A stretch of 64,000 bases of DNA from NCBI GenBank assembly GCA_021848365.1, contig JAJZUS010000001.1, positions 835,517 through 899,516 on the forward strand, in the 5' to 3' direction. The position numbers were made by a program, and so were the translations under genes. Source of the DNA: Actinomycetes bacterium (GTDB lineage: Bacteria > Actinomycetota > Acidimicrobiia > Acidimicrobiales > RAAP-2). Below are positions 54,854-62,035 of the stretch, in pieces; position 1 is the first letter of the stretch, and each line of letters opens with the position of its first letter. The notes beneath the pieces were generated by a model, which was not told the DNA's origin, did not search any database, and saw nothing but the letters and a program-made list of their open reading frames with translations.

Positions 54854-56653
54854 GTGGCGATTTCCGAGGCCGACATCGCGGCGGTCCGCGCCGCCACCGA
54901 CATCGTGGCCCTCATCTCCGAGCACGTCGCCCTGCGCAAAGTGGGACGCCGGTGGACCGGCCTCTGCCCGTTCCACGCCGAGCGAACGCCGTCCTTCTCG
55001 GTCAACGCCGAAGAGGGTCGCTACTACTGCTTCGGCTGCCGAGCGGCCGGCGACGCCATCACGTTCGTGCGCGAGACCCAGCACGTGGACTTCGTGGACG
55101 CGGTTCGGCTCCTGGCCGACCGGGCGCACGTCGAGATCCACGAGGATCCCGACGCCACGCGAACGCGGCGTGAGCGCCAGGCCCTGTACGACGCGATGGA
55201 GCGAGCCGTCACCTGGTACCACGATCGGCTCCTCCACGACCCGGACGCCCGTCCGGCGCGCGAGTACCTGCGCAGCCGAGGGATCGGCGGCGACGTCGCC
55301 CGCCGGTTTCGCCTGGGCTGGGCCCCCGACGACTGGGACGCCCTCACTCGCGCCCTGGATCTGTCGCCGGCCATCCTCGAGGGCACCGGCCTCGGCTTCG
55401 TGAATCGCCGGGGCCGGCGACAGGACGCGCTGCGGGCTCGCGTGATCTTCCCGATCTTCGACACCTCTGGTCGGGCGATCGCGGTCGGAGGGCGCATCCT
55501 GCCCGGCGCCCCCGTTCGCGAGGGGGCTAGCCCGGAGCCCAAGTACAAGAACAGCCCCGAGACCTCCATCTACTCCAAACGGCGCGTCCTGTACGGACTC
55601 AACTGGGCGAAGGACGACGTGATCCGCTCGAGCGAGATCGTCGTCTGCGAGGGCTACACCGACGTCATCGCCGTCTTCGGGGCCGGAGTCGAGAGGGCCG
55701 TCGCCACTTGCGGGACCGCGCTCGGTGAAGAACACTTCCGCACCATGCGCAACTTCGCCCAGCGCATCGTCCTCGCCTACGACGCGGACAGTGCGGGCCA
55801 GAGCGCGGCGGCGTCGGTATACCAGTGGGAGCGCCAGCACGAGGTCGACGTCGCGGTGGCGAAGCTGCCGCGGGGGCTCGACCCGGCCGAGCTCGCTCAG
55901 CGCGACCCCGAGGCACTGCGCCGCGCCGTCGCGGAGGCGGTGCCGTTCCTCGAGTTCCGACTCGACCGGGCTCTCGAATCGGTGCCCACGGCGACCCCCG
56001 AGGGCCGAGCCCGCGCGGCCGGGGCAGCCGTGGCGGTGCTCGCGGAGCACCCCAGTGAACTGGTGCGTGACCAGTACGTCGTGCGGGTGGCCGATCGGTT
56101 CCGACTCGACGTCGCCGTCGTGCGGGCCGATCTCGCGGCGCGACTGCGTGGCGAGGCGCCCGCCGACCGCTCGCCGCGTCGGGTGGCGAGCGGAGTGCCG
56201 AGGGGTCCTCGCCCCGGGCTCGAGGCGCTGCGCGTCTGCGTCCACTCGCCCGAGCGGCGGACCCGATTCGTCGCCGCGTACTTCACCGACGCCCACCAGC
56301 GGGCGGCCTTCGAGGCTCTCGGTCGCGCGGCCACGCTTCACGACGCGCTCGACCTGCTCCAGCGCGAGGGCGAGGATGCCGCGGCCGCCATCCTCAACGC
56401 CCTCGTCGTCGACGAACCCCTGGCCGACGACGCGGCGGCCCTCCGCTCACTCGTGGCCCAACTCCTGCGTTCGGTCATTCCGGGCGCCCTGCGGGATCTC
56501 GAGCACGACCTGAGCTCCGGCGTGCTCGACCCAATGGTGGCTCACGCGACCGTGCGTGACGTGAAGGAGCGACTCGCGCTGCTCGACGGGCCCGGTGGTG
56601 ATGACGCGGAGGCCGAGTTACGCGAGTGGCTGGTCGGTCGAGTCGGTTCGTGA
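54854..56653 (+). CDS. dnaG: DNA primase
   Basis: A 599-residue primase. The CHC2 zinc finger (GLCPFHAERTPSF, then YYCFGCRAAGDAI) is followed by the catalytic core with EGYTDVIAVFGAGVERAVAT and AYDADSAGQSAA (TOPRIM) and a C-terminal helicase-binding region. It makes RNA primers at replication forks. GTG 54854 with TACCTT 6 bases upstream. The stop overlaps the sigma-factor-like gene by 4 bases. Confidence 0.96.
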   Translation: MAISEADIAAVRAATDIVALISEHVALRKVGRRWTGLCPFHAERTPSFSVNAEEGRYYCFGCRAAGDAITFVRETQHVDFVDAVRLLADRAHVEIHEDPDATRTRRERQALYDAMERAVTWYHDRLLHDPDARPAREYLRSRGIGGDVARRFRLGWAPDDWDALTRALDLSPAILEGTGLGFVNRRGRRQDALRARVIFPIFDTSGRAIAVGGRILPGAPVREGASPEPKYKNSPETSIYSKRRVLYGLNWAKDDVIRSSEIVVCEGYTDVIAVFGAGVERAVATCGTALGEEHFRTMRNFAQRIVLAYDADSAGQSAAASVYQWERQHEVDVAVAKLPRGLDPAELAQRDPEALRRAVAEAVPFLEFRLDRALESVPTATPEGRARAAGAAVAVLAEHPSELVRDQYVVRVADRFRLDVAVVRADLAARLRGEAPADRSPRRVASGVPRGPRPGLEALRVCVHSPERRTRFVAAYFTDAHQRAAFEALGRAATLHDALDLLQREGEDAAAAILNALVVDEPLADDAAALRSLVAQLLRSVIPGALRDLEHDLSSGVLDPMVAHATVRDVKERLALLDGPGGDDAEAELREWLVGRVGS

Positions 56654-57486
56654 GTCGGTCTCGCTCCGTGGCCGGGCTCGAGATCCTCGAGCCCCTCTCA
56701 CGCGAGGAGGAACGACGTCTCCACGCCGACATCGTGGCGGGACGACGGGCCCGCGTGGCCCTGGTCGCGGGGGTCGCGGCACCCGACGAACGTCGTCGCC
56801 TCAGCCGTGAGCGCCACGCGGGGGATGCGGCGGAGTCGCACCTGCTGCGTGCGACCCTCGGCCTCGTGCGACGACGAGTGCAGGAACGGGGATTCCGCTT
56901 CGGTGACGAGGAGTTGGAGGCGGCGGGACTCGAGGGACTGGTGAACGCGCTGGCCCGGTTCGATCCCGCCCGGGGCGTTCGCTTCGCGACGTACGCCAAC
57001 TACTGGATCGCGAAGATGGTGAACGAGGCCATTCAGCAGCAGGCGGGCGTGAGCGACGCGGAAATGAGGGCGGTGCTCGCCCTCGGTCGCCTCGAGCGAC
57101 ACACGCCCGCACTCCCCTTGACCGAGGAGCGGGTCGCCGAGACCCTCTCGGTCACGCGGGCGCGGGCGCGCGAGATGCTGCAGCTCTACCGTGACGTCCA
57201 GGCGCGCCGCTACCGAGCGGCGAGCCTTCCCGAGACGCTGGAGAGACCGGTCGCCGCCGAGGAGCCCGACGCGCCCGCCTGGGTGATCGATGCTCTGCGC
57301 CGGGCGTGTGGCGCCGACTTCGACCTCTTCTGGCAGGTCACCTTCAAGACGGCCTCGCTCGAGTCGCTCGCCGCCGATCGGGGAATCACGCGACAGGGCA
57401 TGTCCAAGCGGGTGGCACGGCTCCGTCGGGCCGTGCGAGAGAGTCCTGACGCGGCCCGCCTCGAGGCGTGGTTCGATGGGCGCTGA
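56650..57486 (+). CDS. Divergent sigma-70-like factor
   Basis: A 278-residue protein in the dnaG-rpoD position. Region 2 is recognisable: LLRATLGLVRRRVQERGF, then GLEGLVNALARFDPARGVRF and ATYANYWIAKMVNEAIQQQ, but the core-binding DLIQEG segment is replaced by EELEAAG. The region 2.4 helix WIRQAI is WIAKMV. Region 3 (TEERVAETLSVTRARAREML) and region 4 (TASLESLAADRGITRQGMSK, RVARLRRAV) are weak but in order. It is short for a primary sigma, so it is probably an alternative factor or a decayed paralogue. The GTG at 56650 overlaps the dnaG stop, implying coupled expression. Confidence 0.75.
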   Translation: MSRSRSVAGLEILEPLSREEERRLHADIVAGRRARVALVAGVAAPDERRRLSRERHAGDAAESHLLRATLGLVRRRVQERGFRFGDEELEAAGLEGLVNALARFDPARGVRFATYANYWIAKMVNEAIQQQAGVSDAEMRAVLALGRLERHTPALPLTEERVAETLSVTRARAREMLQLYRDVQARRYRAASLPETLERPVAAEEPDAPAWVIDALRRACGADFDLFWQVTFKTASLESLAADRGITRQGMSKRVARLRRAVRESPDAARLEAWFDGR

Positions 57487-57508
57487 GCTCGACGGGTGCT
57501 AACGTGGC

Positions 57509-57524
57509 GGTGCCTTCAGGCACC
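57509..57524 (+). terminator. Hairpin between sigma-like gene and tRNA-Asn
   Basis: GGTGCC-TTCA-GGCACC, a perfect 6-bp stem with a 4-base loop, ends one base before the tRNA. It follows TAACGT (57500-57505), a possible -10 for the tRNA. It could terminate the dnaG transcript or sit in the tRNA precursor leader. Confidence 0.4.
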
Positions 57525-57525
57525 T

Positions 57526-57598
57526 TCCCAGATAGCTCAATTGGCAGAGCAAGCGGCTGTTAACCGCTAGGTTGCAGGTTCGAGTCCTGCTCTGGGAG
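57526..57598 (+). tRNA. tRNA-Asn (GTT anticodon)
   Basis: A 73-base cloverleaf: acceptor TCCCAGA/TCTGGGA, D arm GCTC...GAGC, anticodon stem AGCGG/CCGCT with loop CTGTTAA (anticodon GTT), T arm GCAGGTTCGAGTCCTGC, discriminator G as expected for Asn. CCA is not encoded. Confidence 0.95.
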
Positions 57599-57633
57599 CT
57601 CCAGCGGTGTCGTGCGTGCCGTGAGCCGGGCGA

Positions 57634-57706
<73 letters not shown>

Positions 57707-57835
57707 CGAGTTGCCGTGGCTGATCGCGACATCCGACGACTCGGTCGGTTACGCCACGTCGATGCTCGACACCGTTGCGCGTGACGCGTCCCGAGTTCGA
57801 CTGGCCGAGCCCGTCCGGGGGCGAGAGGCTGGGGC

Positions 57836-59302
57836 ATGGTCGCCCGCCGACCGCTCGTCGTCGCCCTCCTCGCCGGTGCGACCGGACTCCTGGGCCCCGC
57901 CTCGGTGGCCGACTCCGCCCGGGCGGCCGCCGCGGAGGTTCCCTCGGGCGTCACGGCGGCCGCGTGTCCCCCGCGGGCGCCCGGGGTCCTCACACGGGCC
58001 CCGTCCATTCCGGGGGTGACCCGGACCGTCGCCCTCACCTTCGATGACGGGCCCGGGCGGAGCACCCCCGCCATCATCGGCGTGCTGCGAGCGTTTCACG
58101 TGCGCGCGACCTTCTTCAACATCGGCTGGAGCGCCACGGCCTATCCCCAGCTCGTCAGGGAGGAGGCGGCCGACGGTTATCTGCTAGGAGACCACACGAA
58201 CGCGCATCCCAACCTGACGTCGCTCTCCGCCGCCGACCAGCGACGAGAGATCAGTCAGGTCATCACGCAGCAGCGGCACCTCACGGGGACCGTACCCTGC
58301 GTCGTGCGTGCGCCCTACGGGCTGGTGTTCGACACGACGCTCGCCGTCGCACGCGAGCTCGGCCTCACGGTGTGGGGGTGGAGTGCCGGGGGAACGGACT
58401 GGCAGGCGCTGGGCTCGGCGTCGCCGAGCTGGGTGAGCACCATCGCGTCCTCGGTGATCGACGCCGCCCGAGGCCAGGATCACCCCGTCGTCCTTCTCCA
58501 CGATCCGAGGGCGGCCGTGCCCGCCACGGTGGCAGCCCTCCCCATCATCATCCGCTGGTTCCAGAGCCGGGGCTACGCGTTCGTAGACCTGCTCGGGCGC
58601 ACCGGTCCTCCGGGCCAGTGCGGTGACGGCGTGACGCCGACGCCCTCCACCTACGCCACCCTCGACCAGGGCACCACTCTCGCGAGCGGTGAGGCCCGCT
58701 CGTCGCCCAACGGTCAGTTCCGACTCGAGATGGGCACGGAGGGGCGGCTCACCTACGCGGAGGTCGGGGGACCGACGCTCTGGTCGACGCCGACCAGCGG
58801 GAATCCCGGGGCGGTGGCCACGGTGGGCGCCGGGGCCCTGACCGTCACTGCCACTGACGGCCGGGTCGTCTGGTCGACCGAGACGACCGGGACGAGCAGT
58901 GCCCTACGGATCGGGTCGAACGGGTCGCTGACGCTCGTGAGCGGGTCGTCGGTACGGTGGCGCAGCGGGACGTCGCTCGTCGCGATGCGACCGGGGAGTC
59001 GCCTCGATCCCGGCTGGTACGTGTCGTCGCCCAACGGCCGATGTCGTCTCGAGATGACGACGGCGGGCGGCGCACGTCTCGTGAGTGCGGACGGCCAGAC
59101 GCTCTGGCGTCCCGGTGCGGCGACGCCGGGCACCCGGGTGACGCTCGAGGCGTCGGGCGACCTCGTGGCCCGCAGCGCGACGGGTCTCCTCGCCTGGTCC
59201 ACCGGCACCGCCGGTCTCCGGGGTGCGGTTCTCGCGGTCACGAACTCGGGCGCTCTACGTCTGAGCGACGCCAGCGGTACCGTCGCCTGGGCCACCCCGT
59301 GA
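57836..59302 (+). CDS. Secreted polysaccharide deacetylase with bulb-lectin-like repeats
   Basis: A 488-residue exported protein. The signal peptide ARRPLVVALLAGATGLLGPA ends near ARAAAAE. Residues ~60-250 are a CE4 NodB domain: VALTFDDGPGRSTP, DHTNAHPNLTSL with the metal His pair, RAPYG and VVLLHDPR. Residues ~270-488 hold two B-lectin-like segments (ARSSPNGQFRLEMGTEGRLT and YVSSPNGRCRLEMTTAGGAR, with repeated LWSTP/VVWSTET strands). The enzyme would de-N-acetylate peptidoglycan or another wall glycan while the repeats hold a sugar (inference). ATG 57836 follows GAGAGG. Confidence 0.88.
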   Translation: MVARRPLVVALLAGATGLLGPASVADSARAAAAEVPSGVTAAACPPRAPGVLTRAPSIPGVTRTVALTFDDGPGRSTPAIIGVLRAFHVRATFFNIGWSATAYPQLVREEAADGYLLGDHTNAHPNLTSLSAADQRREISQVITQQRHLTGTVPCVVRAPYGLVFDTTLAVARELGLTVWGWSAGGTDWQALGSASPSWVSTIASSVIDAARGQDHPVVLLHDPRAAVPATVAALPIIIRWFQSRGYAFVDLLGRTGPPGQCGDGVTPTPSTYATLDQGTTLASGEARSSPNGQFRLEMGTEGRLTYAEVGGPTLWSTPTSGNPGAVATVGAGALTVTATDGRVVWSTETTGTSSALRIGSNGSLTLVSGSSVRWRSGTSLVAMRPGSRLDPGWYVSSPNGRCRLEMTTAGGARLVSADGQTLWRPGAATPGTRVTLEASGDLVARSATGLLAWSTGTAGLRGAVLAVTNSGALRLSDASGTVAWATP

Positions 59303-59308
59303 TCGGAG

Positions 59309-59335
59309 CGACCCCCCGAAGGGGCCCTCGAGGGC
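59309..59335 (+). terminator. Small G/C-rich hairpins after the deacetylase gene
   Basis: CCCC-GAA-GGGG (59314-59324) overlaps the 12-bp palindrome GCCCTCGAGGGC (59324-59335) just after the stop. No T-run follows, so a terminator role is tentative. Confidence 0.3.
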
Positions 59336-59384
59336 GCGGTCGGCGACCCGCCACGTGACAGACTCGCCGCGTGGAGGTGTGAAG

Positions 59385-60149
59385 ATGGGACGAGTTGAGG
59401 GCAAGTCGTGCGTCGTCACGGGGGCGGGCTCGGGTATCGGGCGCGCGAGTGCCATTCGTCTGGCCGAGGAGGGCGGACTCGTCGTCGTCGCGGACATCGA
59501 CGGTGACCACGCGCGGGAGACGGTCGACCAGATCACGCGGACCGGTGGCGTGGCGACGGCGGTCACCGTCGACGTGGCGGATCCCCGCCAGGTCGACGCG
59601 ATGATCGAGACGGCGGTTCGGGAGTACGGGTCGATCAACGTCCTCGTCAACAACGCGGGAGTGAACATCCCGGGCGTCGTCCACGAACTCACGGACGAGG
59701 TCATCGCTCGCACGCTCGACGTCAACGTGAAGGGGCAGATCTACGGGTGCCGATCGGCGATCCCCCACATGCTGCACCAGGGTGGCGGGTCGATCATCAA
59801 CGTCGCGAGCGTCAACGGCCTCGTCTCCGAGCCGTACCTGGCGCTGTACTCGGCCTCGAAGGGCGCGTCGGTCATGTGGACGAAGGGCGTCGCGCTCGAC
59901 TACGCGAAGCAGGGAATCCGCTGCAACGTGATCTGCCCGGGCTGGGTGGACACCCCGATCAACTACGCCCACGCGGAGATGCTGGGCGGGCTCGACAAGG
60001 TGTACGCCAGCATCGACAGTTTCCAGCCGATCGGTCGGCCCGGCGAGCCCCGGGAGATCGCCCACACGGTCCTGTTCCTCGCCTCGGATGAGACCGTGTT
60101 CATGACCGGCAGTGTCGTGGTAGTTGACGGCGGCATGACTTCGCAGTAA
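59385..60149 (+). CDS. SDR-family oxidoreductase (classical)
   Basis: A 254-residue dehydrogenase. Cofactor motif TGAGSGIGRASAIRLA, Asp in VVADIDGDHA (NAD preference), NVLVNNAGVNIPG, catalytic Ser in INVASVNGLVS (shifted) and Tyr/Lys in LYSASKGASV, and CPGWVDTPIN after it. It ends VDGGMTSQ. ATG 59385 has GGAGG 8 bases upstream; the track-style longer start at 59355 adds a non-family N-terminus. The APC permease follows after 35 bases, so it may act in the same amino-acid or amine catabolic route (inference). Confidence 0.88.
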   Translation: MGRVEGKSCVVTGAGSGIGRASAIRLAEEGGLVVVADIDGDHARETVDQITRTGGVATAVTVDVADPRQVDAMIETAVREYGSINVLVNNAGVNIPGVVHELTDEVIARTLDVNVKGQIYGCRSAIPHMLHQGGGSIINVASVNGLVSEPYLALYSASKGASVMWTKGVALDYAKQGIRCNVICPGWVDTPINYAHAEMLGGLDKVYASIDSFQPIGRPGEPREIAHTVLFLASDETVFMTGSVVVVDGGMTSQ

Positions 60150-60184
60150 GCAGGAGCCCAATTATCACCCGGGGGGGTAGGGAT

Positions 60185-61789
60185 ATGGAAGACGGTCCAG
60201 CGCAGGTGAGCGGCCAGGTGCCGCTCAGCGACGAGGAGCAGTTGCACCGATTGGGCTACGCCCAGGAGCTGCACCGCGGGATGTCGGGGTTCTCGAACTT
60301 CGCGGTCTCGTTCACCATCATCTCGATCCTGTCGGGATGCCTCACCCTCTTCAGCTTCGGCATGAACACCGGTGGGCCATCCACGATGGTGTGGGGATGG
60401 CTGCTCGTCGGCGGCTTCGTCGTCCTCGTGGGCATGGGAATGGCCGAGGTCTGTTCGAGCTACCCGACGGCCGGGGGCCTCTACTACTGGGCGGCTCGCC
60501 TCGCCAAGCGCAACGCGCCCCTGTGGAGCTGGTTCACGGGCTGGTTCAACCTGCTCGGACAGGTGGCCGTCACCGCGGGCATCGACTTCGGGTGCGCCCT
60601 GTTCATCGAGGGCTTCCTCCAGTACCAGGGCGTCCTCTCGCCGAACGTCGGCTTCCGCACGGTCCAGCACGAGGTCGTCCTCATCACCGCGATCCTGTTG
60701 CTGGTGCACGGGCTGCTCAACACCTTCGGCGTCGGACTCGTCTCGAAGTTGGCCGACGTGTCGGTCTGGTGGCACATCGTCGGGGTGGGCGTCATCGTGC
60801 TGGTGCTGTTCATCGTCCCGACCCACCACGCGAGCGCCTCGTTCGTCTTCGCGCACTTCGTCAACAACACGGGCTTCGGCGTGCCGATCTACGTCTTCCT
60901 GATCGGACTGCTCAACGCCCAGTACACCCTGACCGGCTACGACGCCTCGGCCCACATGACCGAGGAGACTCGGGCGGCCAACATCGCCGGGCCGCGCGGC
61001 ATCGTCAACTCGATCGTCGTGTCGATCGTCGCGGGCTGGGTCCTCCTCGTCGGTCTCTCCTACGCGATCAACCCCGCCAAGTACGCGTCGGAGGCGGGTG
61101 CCCTGGTCGCCCCGGGCCAGATCTTCGTCGACTCCCTGGGCCGGGCCGGAGGTGAGATGCTGCTACTCATCGCGATCGTCGCCCAGTTCTTCTGCGGGAT
61201 GTCGAGCGTGACGGCGAACTCGCGCATGATCTACGCCTTCAGTCGTGACGGGGCCGTGCCGGGTCACCAGCTGTGGCACCGGATCAACCCGCGCACGCGC
61301 ACTCCGACGAACGCGATCTGGTTCGCCGCGATCGGGGCACTGATCCTCGTGCTGCCGTACTGGTGGAACACGACGGCCTACGCCGCCGTGACGTCCATCG
61401 CGGTCATCGGCCTCTACATCGCCTACATCACGCCAGTCTTCCTGCGGGTTCGGGCGGGCAAGGACTTCACGCCGGGCCCGTGGAACCTGGGCCGGTGGGG
61501 GGTCCTGGTCGGGACGGTGGCCACGATCTGGACCGTTTTCATCTGCATCATGCTGCTCCTGCCCCAGGTGAAGCCCATCACGGCGACGACCTTCAACTAC
61601 GCCCCGATCGCGGTACTCGTGGTCATCGGCTTCGCCCTCGGCTACTGGATGCTGAGTGCGCGTCGCTGGTTCAAGGGCCCGGTCGTCCAGGGCAGTGCCG
61701 AGGAGTTGGCGGCGATCGAGCGCGAGCTCAACCTCGAGGAGGCGGAGATGATCGCCCACCACGAGCACCTGAACCCGTTCGACGACTGA
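60185..61789 (+). CDS. APC-family amino acid/GABA permease
   Basis: A 534-residue membrane protein with about 12 helices. FSNFAVSFTIISILSGCLTL, SSYPTAGGLYYWAARLAKRN and LTGYDASAHMTEETRAAN are signatures of the GABA/BAT1 branch of the amino acid-polyamine-organocation family. The C-terminal tail is acidic with paired His (IAHHEHLNPFDD). It imports an amino acid or amine with protons; the exact solute is not readable. A perfect 19-bp hairpin right after the stop ends the transcript. Confidence 0.9.
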   Translation: MEDGPAQVSGQVPLSDEEQLHRLGYAQELHRGMSGFSNFAVSFTIISILSGCLTLFSFGMNTGGPSTMVWGWLLVGGFVVLVGMGMAEVCSSYPTAGGLYYWAARLAKRNAPLWSWFTGWFNLLGQVAVTAGIDFGCALFIEGFLQYQGVLSPNVGFRTVQHEVVLITAILLLVHGLLNTFGVGLVSKLADVSVWWHIVGVGVIVLVLFIVPTHHASASFVFAHFVNNTGFGVPIYVFLIGLLNAQYTLTGYDASAHMTEETRAANIAGPRGIVNSIVVSIVAGWVLLVGLSYAINPAKYASEAGALVAPGQIFVDSLGRAGGEMLLLIAIVAQFFCGMSSVTANSRMIYAFSRDGAVPGHQLWHRINPRTRTPTNAIWFAAIGALILVLPYWWNTTAYAAVTSIAVIGLYIAYITPVFLRVRAGKDFTPGPWNLGRWGVLVGTVATIWTVFICIMLLLPQVKPITATTFNYAPIAVLVVIGFALGYWMLSARRWFKGPVVQGSAEELAAIERELNLEEAEMIAHHEHLNPFDD

Positions 61790-61792
61790 ACG

Positions 61793-61835
61793 GGTGCGCC
61801 CGGTCCCGGGGGACGACCCCGGGACCGGGCGCACC
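61793..61835 (+). terminator. Strong hairpin terminator after the APC permease
   Basis: A perfect 19-bp inverted repeat (arms 61793-61811 and 61817-61835) with a 5-base loop GACGA, starting 4 bases after the permease stop. No T-run follows, as is common in high-GC actinobacteria. The next 200 bases to 62035 contain no gene I can see. Confidence 0.85.
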
Positions 61836-62035
61836 AACGGCCGACGTCGGCTCGGTCGGGGCGTCGCGGGGACCCGGCGACACCCGACGAGACGTCGCGC
61901 TCGCGCGAGGTGGGAGTTCGGCACGACGACGGGTGGTCGTCACCAGGGCGACGCCGAGGGGGAGGGTGTCGTTCGAGGGCCGGGTGTCGATCGCCGAGGT
62001 CGTCCGCGTCGTCCGCGCGGGTCGGTCCGCCGGGT

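Noticed and set aside
61836-62035. Small gene in the 200-base spacer
   Set aside because: Frames are Arg/Gly-rich without a ribosome-binding site, -10 element or domain; treated as non-coding.
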